Positions 52,469-59,701 of a stretch of DNA of 64,000 bases are shown in pieces. The notes under the pieces are model-generated. The model had not been told where the DNA came from, searched no databases, and was given only the letters and a program-made list of their open reading frames with translations. Source of the DNA: Corynebacterium fournieri (GTDB lineage Bacteria > Actinomycetota > Actinomycetes > Mycobacteriales > Mycobacteriaceae); contig NZ_CP047210.1 of assembly GCF_030408775.1 (NCBI RefSeq), positions 434,001 to 498,000 of the forward strand, written 5' to 3'. A program made the translations under genes and the position numbers. Position 1 is the stretch's first letter; each line of letters opens with the position of its first letter.

Positions 52469-53380
52469 TTACTCGACCGTGTCGTCGCCGGCATTTGCGC
52501 CGGTTGCGGTATCCACGTCAGCCCCCTTGGCTACCGGCATGCGCACCATGTTGCCCCACTCGGCCCAGGAGCCGTCGTAGAGCGCGACGTTTTTGAAGCC
52601 GAGGATGTGCCTGAGCACGTACCAGGTGTGCGAGGAGCTTTCGCCCAGCTGGCAGTACACCACCGTCTCGGCGTCCTTGTCGAAGGAGGAATAGATCTTC
52701 TCGATGTCCTCCAAGGTGCGGAAACGGGCGTTGGGGAACACCGAACGGCCCCAGGGCACGTTCACCGCACCGGGGATGTGGCCCTGGCGCAGCGCAGGCG
52801 CGGACACGTCAGCGGGCTCCGGGTCTTCACCGAGGTAGTAGGCGGCGGGACGAGCGTCGATAAGCTGCGCAGGCTTCTTTTCCAAAAGCCCCGAGGCGAA
52901 CGCGCGCAACGGCGCGTCCTGGCGCTCGACCACCGGGTAATCGCTCACCGGGTACTCCGGCACCACAAACGAGGTGTCGCGCTCTTCGCCCATCCACGCG
53001 TCGCGCCCGCCGTCGAGCAGACGCACGTCCGGGTGGCCGAACAGCTCAAAGACCCACGCGGTGTAGGCGGCCCACCAGTTGGAGGAGTCGCCGTAGATGA
53101 CCACTGTGTCGTCCCGGTTGATCCCGCGCGAGCGCATCAGCTCCGCAAACGCTTCGCCGTCGATGAAGTCGCGCACCAGCGGGTCGTTGAGGTCGCGCTT
53201 CCAGTCAATGCGAACAGCACCCGGGATATGGCCGATGTCGTAGAGGAATGCGTCCTCGTCGCTTTCCACGACCTTCAATCCCGGCACACCCAAGCGGGCG
53301 GACAGCCACGCGGCGGAGACGAACTTCTCCGGGTGTGCGTAGTGCTGAAACTGCGGGGTGTTGTCGAGCTCGATGCCCAT
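52469..53380 (-). CDS. Thiosulfate/3-mercaptopyruvate sulfurtransferase (tandem rhodanese)
   Basis: 303 aa with two rhodanese domains; the N-terminal one (about 20-140) is inactive, and the C-terminal one (about 160-285) has the catalytic Cys in VVYCQLGESSSHT near 243. Segments DFFIDGEAF-like and LLDGGRDAW mark the fold. It transfers sulfane sulfur from thiosulfate or mercaptopyruvate to acceptors such as cyanide or thiols. It lies 90 bp upstream of accBC on the same strand, the pair being a corynebacterial synteny, and is divergent from the ATP-grasp gene. Confidence 0.9.
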   Translation of the reverse strand: MGIELDNTPQFQHYAHPEKFVSAAWLSARLGVPGLKVVESDEDAFLYDIGHIPGAVRIDWKRDLNDPLVRDFIDGEAFAELMRSRGINRDDTVVIYGDSSNWWAAYTAWVFELFGHPDVRLLDGGRDAWMGEERDTSFVVPEYPVSDYPVVERQDAPLRAFASGLLEKKPAQLIDARPAAYYLGEDPEPADVSAPALRQGHIPGAVNVPWGRSVFPNARFRTLEDIEKIYSSFDKDAETVVYCQLGESSSHTWYVLRHILGFKNVALYDGSWAEWGNMVRMPVAKGADVDTATGANAGDDTVE

Positions 53381-53651
53381 GGCGGCAACCTTTCTTGTCG
53401 CTCGTGTGCGGTTGGCAAACCACCGTCAACCATACAGAAACGAATGCGGTGCGCTTGATGCGTTTCGCCAAAATTTTCGGAGTTGTGAACTTGCACACTA
53501 TCAAATCCCTCACCCGGTGGAACTCACTGCCTGGGGTTAAAGTTGAAGTCAGGAACACACTGGTTATCGCCCGTTGTTCTGGGTATCTGGCTTGCCCCGG
53601 CGGCCCCGGCATGTGCGGGCTGCGGGGCGCGACACATGAAAGGGACCAACC

Positions 53652-54713
53652 GTGCACAAGGCGATTGTTGTCTTCGAGGTCGAAGGCGGCTCCGACAAGT
53701 CCTTCGACGGCCACCGCAAGGACACCATGCCCATCGTTAACGCCATCAAGGAACAGGGCTGGCACTCCGAGGTCGTCTACTTCCGCCCCGAGTGGGCAGA
53801 CGACCTGTTCACCTACGTCTCCGAGAACTTCGACGCCTACATTTCGCGCGTGAACCCGGGCAACATTCCGGGCGGCGAAAAGGGCTACTTCGACCTGCTC
53901 AACCGCCTGTCCGAGGCTGGCCTGGTGGGCATGTCCACCCCGGAGGAGATGATCTCCTACGGCGCCAAGGACGCCCTGGTCAAGCTGAACAAGACTGACC
54001 TCGTGCCGGAAGATACCGCCGCGTACTACGACGTGGAGGAGTTCCACGAGACCTTCCCGACCTCCCTGTCCTACGGCGAGCGCGTGCTCAAGCAGAACCG
54101 CGGCTCCACCGGTTCCGGCATCTGGCGCGTGCGCCTGGCCGACGAGTCCCTGGCCGAGTCCGTCGAGCCGGGCACCGCCCTGCCGCTGGACACCAAGCTC
54201 AAGTGCACCGAGGCTGTGGACAACCACACCGAGGAGCGCGAGCTCGGCGAGTTCATGGACTTCTGCGACCAGTACATCGTGGGCGACAACGGCATGCTCG
54301 TGGACATGCGCTTCATGCCGCGCATCGTCGAGGGCGAGATCCGCATCCTGCTGGTCGGCCCGCACCCGGTCTTCGTCGTGCACAAGAAGCCGGCCGAGGG
54401 CGGCGACGCGTTCTCCGCGACGCTGTTCTCCGGTGCGAAGTACACCTACCAGAAGCCGGAAGAGTGGCAGGAGCTGGTGGACATGTTCGCCGAGGCCCGC
54501 CCGGTCATCGCCGAGAACCTCGGCGGAGACAACATTCCACTGATCTGGACCGCGGACTTCATGCTCGCCGACGACGACGAAACCGGCGAGGACACCTACG
54601 TCCTGGGCGAGATCAACTGCTCCTGCGTCGGCTTCACCTCTGAGCTAGACATGGGCATCCAGGAGATGGTGGCCAAGGAGGCCATCAAGCGCGTCGAGGC
54701 AAAGCACGCCTAA
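53652..54713 (+). CDS. ATP-grasp protein, Cj0069 family
   Basis: 353 aa from GTG 53652. The central ATP-grasp part includes VLKQNRGSTGSGIWRVRL near residue 145, typical of the glycine-rich loop, then FVVHKKPAEGG near 245, and VLGEINCSCVGFT near 320, where a metal-binding Asn sits. The Cj0069 family has no known reaction; it should ligate a carboxylate to an amine or thiol using ATP. Strong GC hairpin downstream. Confidence 0.8.
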   Translation: MHKAIVVFEVEGGSDKSFDGHRKDTMPIVNAIKEQGWHSEVVYFRPEWADDLFTYVSENFDAYISRVNPGNIPGGEKGYFDLLNRLSEAGLVGMSTPEEMISYGAKDALVKLNKTDLVPEDTAAYYDVEEFHETFPTSLSYGERVLKQNRGSTGSGIWRVRLADESLAESVEPGTALPLDTKLKCTEAVDNHTEERELGEFMDFCDQYIVGDNGMLVDMRFMPRIVEGEIRILLVGPHPVFVVHKKPAEGGDAFSATLFSGAKYTYQKPEEWQELVDMFAEARPVIAENLGGDNIPLIWTADFMLADDDETGEDTYVLGEINCSCVGFTSELDMGIQEMVAKEAIKRVEAKHA

Positions 54714-54746
54714 GAGCGTTTTGCTTATCGACGTCTACAGCACTCA

Positions 54747-54778
54747 ACCGCCCCGGCTCACCACAGAGCCGGGGCGGT
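54747..54778 (+). terminator. Terminator of the ATP-grasp gene
   Basis: ACCGCCCCGGCTC (54747-54759), loop ACCACA, GAGCCGGGGCGGT (54766-54778), followed by GGTTTCTT. A 13-bp perfect stem with a short T-rich tail. Confidence 0.8.
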
Positions 54779-54865
54779 GGTTTCTTCGGTGTTGGGTCGG
54801 TTGAGGCGGTGGGGTGGTGGGTTGGTGCCCCGTTGGGTCATGCCCGTTGGGCCCCGTTGGACGGA

Positions 54866-54897
54866 CCGTATAGCAGCCGTGAGCCGTTGCTATACGG
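54866..54897. repeat. GTATAGC hairpin, copy 3
   Basis: CCGTATAGCA (54866-54875), 12-nt loop, TGCTATACGG (54888-54897): a 10-bp perfect inverted repeat. Same GTATAGC core as the two hairpins at 1769-1893, and again between convergent genes. Confidence 0.75.
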
Positions 54898-54955
54898 ACT
54901 CGCCACTAACGGCGATGAGTTTCAACATGACCTGGGACAATGCGCGGTCAGCGCA

Positions 54956-54996
54956 CTGATCGTCTAGCACCCCGAGGGGCACTGCTAGACGATCAG
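54956..54996. terminator. 14-bp perfect stem-loop near the lipoprotein 3' end
   Basis: CTGATCGTCTAGCA (54956-54969), 13-nt loop with a nested CCCC-GGGG stem, TGCTAGACGATCAG (54983-54996). It lies 26 bp beyond the stop of the minus-strand lipoprotein gene. The TCTAGCA/TGCTAGA arms echo the TATAGCA/TGCTATA arms next door. Confidence 0.75.
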
Positions 54997-55021
54997 CCAG
55001 CGCGAGCCGCGTTACCCGGTG

Positions 55022-55741
55022 CTAGTTCAACAAGTAGCCGGACTGGTTCCACCGCTGGGTGAACGGTTCGGTGTCGCCGGCCACGGCCTGGACCGTGCCG
55101 TTGGCTGCGGTGAGATCCACGGTGAAGTGGTCGGTGATGCCTTCCGCAGTGGCGCCGCCGCGCTCGCCCCAGCTCAGGCGCAGCGTGGTGGGGTCGACTA
55201 GTTCGACGTTTTCTACCTCGGTGAATGCCCGCATGTCGCCGGCCGGCTGGCCGTCGACGTAAAGCGCGAGCCCGTCGGTGATGGATGCGGCCGTGCCCGC
55301 CGTGCGGTCCTCGTGGCCCAGTGAGCCGCGGAAGGTGATCCAGCTGAGCGGTGCGCAGGGATCGTAGTGGTTGTCGATGTCCTCGATCCAGTAGTTCGCG
55401 TCTGAACGGTGGTTTGCCGCCGGCATTCGGCCTGGGGCAGTGCCGGTGGCGTACTGCTGGCGCGGGTCGGGGTTGGGAATTGCGCAGTTGTCGGCCTCAG
55501 GAGCTGCCGCGGGCGCGGCGGCTGCTTCAACTTCTTCGGAGGTGGGCTGCTGTGCCGCGGCCTCGGTGACCGTCTTTTCCTGTGTGACCGTCTCCTGGGC
55601 AGCGGATGCGGCTGCTGATTCGGCGGCAGGGCTGGCGTCCTGGTCGGTCGCAGGGGTGTCGTTGGTGGCGCTGCACGACGCAATCGCGAGCGCCACAGGG
55701 ACTGTGATGAGTATGCGGGTGGCTTGGTTGATTCGCGTCAT
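55022..55741 (-). CDS. LppP/LprE-like lipoprotein
   Basis: 239 aa. Signal peptide with lipobox IASC near residue 23, then a long Ala/Glu/Thr/Gln-rich linker (about 25-85). The mature domain has NCAIPNPDPRQQYATG, then HYDPCAPLSWITFRGSLG near 133; the DPCAPLSW motif and the Cys pair match the actinobacterial LppP/LprE lipoproteins. Surface-exposed, function unknown. 6 bp from the DUF3151 gene on the same strand, so co-transcribed. Confidence 0.78.
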   Translation of the reverse strand: MTRINQATRILITVPVALAIASCSATNDTPATDQDASPAAESAAASAAQETVTQEKTVTEAAAQQPTSEEVEAAAAPAAAPEADNCAIPNPDPRQQYATGTAPGRMPAANHRSDANYWIEDIDNHYDPCAPLSWITFRGSLGHEDRTAGTAASITDGLALYVDGQPAGDMRAFTEVENVELVDPTTLRLSWGERGGATAEGITDHFTVDLTAANGTVQAVAGDTEPFTQRWNQSGYLLN

Positions 55742-55747
55742 ACCTCG

Positions 55748-56146
55748 TTAGGGTAAAAGCTTTTCCACGCATTCCGGGTCTGCGTCGGAGAGCATCTGGC
55801 GGCAGCGGTCGTATTCAGCCTGGTCACCGATGACCTGTGAAGTTACTGCCAACATCGCGATGGCCCTCAGCACGCCCTGATTCGGCTCGTGCGAAGCCGG
55901 GACCGGGCCCCAACCTTTCCAACCGTTTGCGCGCAGGCGATCCAGGGAGCGGTGGTAGCCGGTGCGGGCGTAGGCGTAGGCAATAAGCTTGTCGCCGCCG
56001 TCGAGTTCACGCTCGGCGCGGGCGGCCCAGACTGCGGGGGAGTCGGGGTGGGCGAGCGCGGTGTCGTCTGCAAGCAGATCCTTGCCTGCGGCCGGGTCGG
56101 CGGGCAGCTCGATGGGCTTCGGGGCGAGCATGTCGTTAATTTCCAT
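55748..56146 (-). CDS. DUF3151 protein
   Basis: 132 aa from ATG 56146 (MEINDMLAPKPIELP), soluble and helical, with AYAYARTGYHRSLDRLRANGW near residue 60 and VPASHEPNQGVLRAIAMLA near 80, which match the actinobacterial DUF3151 family. Function unknown. It is divergent from the ankyrin-like array; the shared 105-bp gap probably carries both promoters. The frame continuing upstream is a shadow of the array gene. Confidence 0.8.
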   Translation of the reverse strand: MEINDMLAPKPIELPADPAAGKDLLADDTALAHPDSPAVWAARAERELDGGDKLIAYAYARTGYHRSLDRLRANGWKGWGPVPASHEPNQGVLRAIAMLAVTSQVIGDQAEYDRCRQMLSDADPECVEKLLP

Positions 56147-56251
56147 GGCCGCCAGGCTACTAGTTTGCTGGCAGCCTATGCCGGGATCGGCATTCGCAAA
56201 TATTGTGGTGCGTAACCCGATGTGATCTAAGTCCCACACCGAGGAGCACCA

Positions 56252-56773
56252 ATGGCTAGCCCGCTTTATATCGCCCAAAACGGCACCTACGAGGAGTTTC
56301 TGGAGGTCTATGACCCGGATGAGAATGATGCCACCGAGATGCTTCTCGGTGGTTTGATCAACCGCGACCCAGAGGCGCGCGAAAAGATCAGCAACGACAT
56401 GCTGGACCGCGGCGCGGACCCAACGGTGGTGGATTACGGGAACAACACCGTCTCGTTGCTGCTGAGCAACGACGAGTACGGGGAGAGAGACGCGGCACTG
56501 CTGCAAAGGCTTATCGACGGCGGTGCCGACGTAAACCACCGCACCAGCCAGGGTGAGCTACCCCTGCGCTTGGTGTTGTTCTCCGGCACCGACGACGAGG
56601 ACTGCAGAAGCATCTACGAAGTGCTGTTCGGTGCGGAAAATCTGGACTTGGAGCTGCCTTCCAACGTGCGCAACCCGATCAACACACTCGGCGGGTGGCT
56701 GCGGCTGAACGTGGAGAACCGCCCGGGCAAGCTCGACGTCCTGGACGAGTTTCTCAAGGCCAGAGGCTACTAG
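56252..56773 (+). CDS. Ankyrin-like protein A1 (tandem array, type A)
   Basis: 173 aa, acidic, no signal peptide. Order: an N-terminal helix (NGTYEEFLEVYDP), a helical pair with TEMLLGGLINRDPEAREKI, then two ankyrin-like repeats with DMLDRGADPTVVDYGNNTVS near residues 50-70 and LIDGGADVNHRTSQGELPL near 90-110, and a C-terminal helical cap ending KLDVLDEFLKARGY. First gene of five; SD GAGGAG before ATG. Most diverged of the type A copies, above all after residue 100. Confidence 0.8.
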   Translation: MASPLYIAQNGTYEEFLEVYDPDENDATEMLLGGLINRDPEAREKISNDMLDRGADPTVVDYGNNTVSLLLSNDEYGERDAALLQRLIDGGADVNHRTSQGELPLRLVLFSGTDDEDCRSIYEVLFGAENLDLELPSNVRNPINTLGGWLRLNVENRPGKLDVLDEFLKARGY

Positions 56774-56782
56774 GAGGCGACT

Positions 56783-57310
56783 GTGGCAAGCCCGTTGTAC
56801 ACGGCCCAGGAGGGTACCTACGAGGAGTTCCTTGAGGTATTCGACCCGGACGCGGACGATGCCACGGACATGTTGTTTGCCGGGCTCACCAACAAGAATC
56901 CTGACACCCGTGCTGCGATCTGCAACGACATGTTGGACCGTGGTGGGGACGCTTCGTTTGTTGAAGACAGTCAAAACGCGCTGACTGTGCTGCTAGGCAG
57001 TCACCGCCATCTGGGGTCAGGTGATGCGGCGCTTGCGCAAAGGTTTGTCGACGGCGGCGCCGACGTGAACTACCGCGAACGACGTGGATCGCTGGTGGCG
57101 CAGCTGGCGGTTGAGATCCGGGTGGACGACGACGAGCAGCGTCGACCGCTCTATCAGGCCCTGTTTGGGTCAGGTGAGCTGGATCTGGACCTGCCATACA
57201 ACGTGCACGACCCGGTCATGAGCATCGGGGAGTGGCTGCGCATGAACACCGACCACCGTCTGGAAAAGCACTATGTCCTCGATGAATTCTTGAGAAGCAG
57301 AAGTTACTAG
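56783..57310 (+). CDS. Ankyrin-like protein B1 (tandem array, type B)
   Basis: 175 aa from GTG 56783, with GGAGG just upstream. Same architecture as type A but with its own signature: FDPDADDATDMLFAGLTNK, RAAICNDMLDRG, LLGSHRHLGSGDAAL near residue 73, GADVNYRERRGSLVAQLAVE near 95 and LEKHYVLDEFLRSRSY at the end. The first repeat is atypical (GGDASFVEDSQ instead of GADA.VxYGQ). 9 bp after A1. Confidence 0.8.
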   Translation: MASPLYTAQEGTYEEFLEVFDPDADDATDMLFAGLTNKNPDTRAAICNDMLDRGGDASFVEDSQNALTVLLGSHRHLGSGDAALAQRFVDGGADVNYRERRGSLVAQLAVEIRVDDDEQRRPLYQALFGSGELDLDLPYNVHDPVMSIGEWLRMNTDHRLEKHYVLDEFLRSRSY

Positions 57311-57324
57311 AAGGAGAGAAAACA

Positions 57325-57846
57325 ATGGCTAGCACGCTGTATGCCGCCCAAAACGGCACCTACGAGGAGTTTCTGGAGGTCTACGACCCGGAAGCGCACG
57401 ATGCCACGGAGATGCTCCTCCGCGGTTTGATCAACCGCGACCCGGAGGCGCGCGAAAAGATCAGCAACGACATGCTGGACCGCGGCGCCGATGCGACGGT
57501 GGTGGATTACGGGCAGAACACGTTGACGCTGCTGCTCAGCCACGACCGGCTCGCTGAAGGCGACCCGGCACTGGCGCAGCGGCTTATCGACGGCGGCGCC
57601 GACGTGGATTTCCGAAACAGCGGCGGCGATGTGCCCATTCGGCTGGCAATTCGTATCCGCGTCGACGACGACGAGCAGCGCCGCCCGCTGTACGAGGCAT
57701 TGTTCGCTGCAAACGTGGATTTGGACGAGCCGTCGAGTGTCCGCAACCCGATAAACACGATCGGGAAGTGGCTGCGCATGAACGTGGACGGGCGCCCCGG
57801 CAAACTCGATGTCCTGGACGAGTTTCTCAAGGACAGGGGCTACTAG
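57325..57846 (+). CDS. Ankyrin-like protein A2 (tandem array, type A)
   Basis: 173 aa; SD AAGGAG. Ankyrin-type segments DMLDRGADATVVDYGQNTLT and LIDGGADVDFRNSGGDVPIR. About 136 bp of its DNA (57411-57546) look identical to the same part of A3 (58482-58617), while the parts coding for residues 80-125 differ; the stretch IRVDDDEQRRPLYEALF instead matches the type B copies, so A2 looks like a mosaic. Confidence 0.82.
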   Translation: MASTLYAAQNGTYEEFLEVYDPEAHDATEMLLRGLINRDPEAREKISNDMLDRGADATVVDYGQNTLTLLLSHDRLAEGDPALAQRLIDGGADVDFRNSGGDVPIRLAIRIRVDDDEQRRPLYEALFAANVDLDEPSSVRNPINTIGKWLRMNVDGRPGKLDVLDEFLKDRGY

Positions 57847-57855
57847 GAGGCGGCG

Positions 57856-58383
57856 ATGACAAGCCCGACGTACACGGCGAAGAAGGGCACCTACGAGGAA
57901 TTCCTCGAGGTGTTCGACCCAGAGGTGAATGACCCGACGGACATGTTGTTTAACGGCCTTACCAACAAGGATCCGGAAACCCGCGCTGCGATCTGCAACG
58001 ACATGCTGGACCGGGGCGCGGATGCGTCGAGAGTCGAGTACGGGCAAAACGCGCTGACAATTCTGTTGGGAAGGCACCGTCATCTGGGTTCCGGTGATGC
58101 GGCGCTTACACAAAGGCTTGTCGACGGCGGCGCCGACGTGAACTACCGCGAACGCCGTGGATCGCTGGTGGCGCAGCTGGCAGTCGAGATCCGGGTGGAC
58201 GACGACGAGCAGCGTCGCCCGCTGTACCAGGCCCTGTTTGGAGCAAAAGAGCTGGATCTGGATCTTCCGTCCAATGCACACGAGCCAGTCATGAGCATCG
58301 GCGAGTGGCTGCGCATGAACGCCGACGACCGCCCGGAAAAGCACTATGTCCTCGATGAATTCTTGAAAAGCAGAAGTTACTAG
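57856..58383 (+). CDS. Ankyrin-like protein B2 (tandem array, type B)
   Basis: 175 aa from ATG 57856, GGAGG upstream. Close to B1, with nearly the same DNA across 57041-57170 and 58120-58245 (GADVNYRERRGSLVAQLAVE). Differs in the N-terminal part (TSPTYTAKKGTYEEF) and in DMLDRGADASRVEYGQNALT, which has a normal ankyrin-like turn. Confidence 0.82.
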   Translation: MTSPTYTAKKGTYEEFLEVFDPEVNDPTDMLFNGLTNKDPETRAAICNDMLDRGADASRVEYGQNALTILLGRHRHLGSGDAALTQRLVDGGADVNYRERRGSLVAQLAVEIRVDDDEQRRPLYQALFGAKELDLDLPSNAHEPVMSIGEWLRMNADDRPEKHYVLDEFLKSRSY

Positions 58384-58395
58384 AAGGAGAATCCA

Positions 58396-58917
58396 ATGGC
58401 TAGCCCGGTTTACGCCGCCCAAAACGGCACCTACGAGGAGTTTCTGAAGGTCTACGACCCGGAAGCGAACGACGCGACGGAGATGCTCCTCCGCGGTTTG
58501 ATCAACCGCGACCCGGAGGCGCGCGAAAAGATCAGCAACGACATGCTGGACCGCGGCGCCGATGCGACGGTGGTGGATTACGGGCAGAACACGTTGACGC
58601 TGCTGCTCAGCCACGACGATCTCGGCGACGGCGACGCGGCCCTGGTGCAGCGGCTTGTCGAAGCCGGCGCCGACGTGAACTTCCGCGAAAGCCACGGGGA
58701 CACGCCGATTAAGCTTGCGGTGAAGATCGGGGCGGAGCGTGACGAGCAGCGCCTTCCGATCTATGAAGCGCTGTTCGGCAAGGATGTGGACTTGGACGAG
58801 CCGTCAAGTGTCCGCAACCCCAAGAACAAGATCGGCGAGTGGCTGCGCATGTGCGTGGACCACCAGCCGGAGAGGCTCAAGGTCCTCGACGAGTTCCTCA
58901 CCGCCCGCGGATTCTAG
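58396..58917 (+). CDS. Ankyrin-like protein A3 (tandem array, type A)
   Basis: 173 aa; SD AAGGAG. Same N-terminal half as A2, then a distinct second repeat LVEAGADVNFRESHGDTPIK near residue 87 and LAVKIGAERDEQRLPIYEALF. Ends VLDEFLTARGF. Last gene of the array; its 3' end overlaps the convergent maf gene by 4 bp. No terminator is obvious. Confidence 0.82.
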   Translation: MASPVYAAQNGTYEEFLKVYDPEANDATEMLLRGLINRDPEAREKISNDMLDRGADATVVDYGQNTLTLLLSHDDLGDGDAALVQRLVEAGADVNFRESHGDTPIKLAVKIGAERDEQRLPIYEALFGKDVDLDEPSSVRNPKNKIGEWLRMCVDHQPERLKVLDEFLTARGF

Positions 58918-59504
58918 GCCCAGAAGTCGGACGCGTTCAGTCCGAAGCGGTATAGACAGCGGCGCAACAGCGGCATGGACAGGCCGATCACGCTGGTGGG
59001 GTCGCCATCAATGGAGTCGATGAACCAGCTGCCCAGCGCCTCCAGGGTGAATGCGCCGGCGCACTCGAGCGGCTGGCCCGATTCGGCATAGGCCTGGATG
59101 TCGGCGTCGGAGACGTCGCCGAAGCGGATGGTGGTGGCAACGGTGTCCACCACCCATTCGCCACCGAACCACACCGCGTGGCCCGTGAGCAGCTGCGCAA
59201 CCTTGCCGCGCTGCGCTTTCCAGCGTTCGACGGTCGCCTCCACGGTGTGGGGCTTGCCCAAAAGCTCGCCGTCGAGCAGCAGCATGGAGTCGCAGCCGAC
59301 CACCACGTCGTCGGGGTATTCCGGCACGACCACCTCCGCTTTCGCGCGGGCGAGGGTGGAGACGGTGGTGGCCGGAGGTGCGTCGTCAAGCGAGGCGATG
59401 AGCGCGTCCTCGTCGATGTGCGCCGGCCGCAACACCGGTGTCACACCGCCTTGTTCCAGCAGCATGCGCCGCGACGGCGACTGCGACGCCAACACCAGCC
59501 GCAT
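58914..59504 (-). CDS. maf: Maf-type nucleoside triphosphate pyrophosphatase
   Basis: 196 aa. N-terminal LASQSPSRRMLLEQGG motif (SxSPRR-type) near residue 6, VVGCDSMLLLDGELLGKP near 68 (catalytic Asp), then a C-terminal EALGSWFIDSIDGDPTSVIGLSMPLL block (partial) characteristic of Maf/YhdE. It hydrolyses non-canonical or modified NTPs to monophosphates. TGATG overlap with accE upstream on the same strand indicates an accD-accE-maf operon. Confidence 0.92.
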   Translation of the reverse strand: MRLVLASQSPSRRMLLEQGGVTPVLRPAHIDEDALIASLDDAPPATTVSTLARAKAEVVVPEYPDDVVVGCDSMLLLDGELLGKPHTVEATVERWKAQRGKVAQLLTGHAVWFGGEWVVDTVATTIRFGDVSDADIQAYAESGQPLECAGAFTLEALGSWFIDSIDGDPTSVIGLSMPLLRRCLYRFGLNASDFWA

Positions 59505-59689
59505 CAGAAGTACGCCGCCGAATCGAAGGCGTGCGGGTTAAACGTCGTAGCCGGGTGCGCCGCGCCCCAGATATTCGCGTCCGCCTTCACGCCGGCGGTC
59601 TTGCGCTCGCGCTGCAGCTGCTCGAGCACCTGCGTCAGCGCTGCGAGCTCCGCGTCGGTGGGGTTGCCCTTGAGTACTTGAATGTCCAC
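59504..59689 (-). CDS. accE: Acyl-CoA carboxylase epsilon subunit
   Basis: 61 aa, with an IQVLKGNPTDAELAALTQVL N-terminus and a C-terminal WGAAHPATTFNPHAFDSAA-like tail. The size and sequence match AccE/PccE of actinobacteria, which tighten the AccA3/AccBC-AccD complex used for malonyl/methylmalonyl and mycolate-precursor synthesis. Lies 12 bp after accD and overlaps maf. Confidence 0.85.
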   Translation of the reverse strand: MDIQVLKGNPTDAELAALTQVLEQLQRERKTAGVKADANIWGAAHPATTFNPHAFDSAAYF

Positions 59690-59701
59690 GTCAGCCTCCT
59701 T

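Larger units (their letters stand above)
54779..55021. other. Convergent intergenic region with two further hairpins
   Basis: About 240 bp without a plausible gene. A G/T-rich stretch, TTGGG repeated around 54830-54860, is followed by the two hairpins listed separately, up to the stop of the lipoprotein gene. Confidence 0.7.

Noticed and set aside
57307-58695. 462-codon minus-strand frame across the ankyrin array
   Set aside because: It repeats only because the plus-strand genes repeat; no SD or family match, and Arg/His/Val-rich antisense composition.
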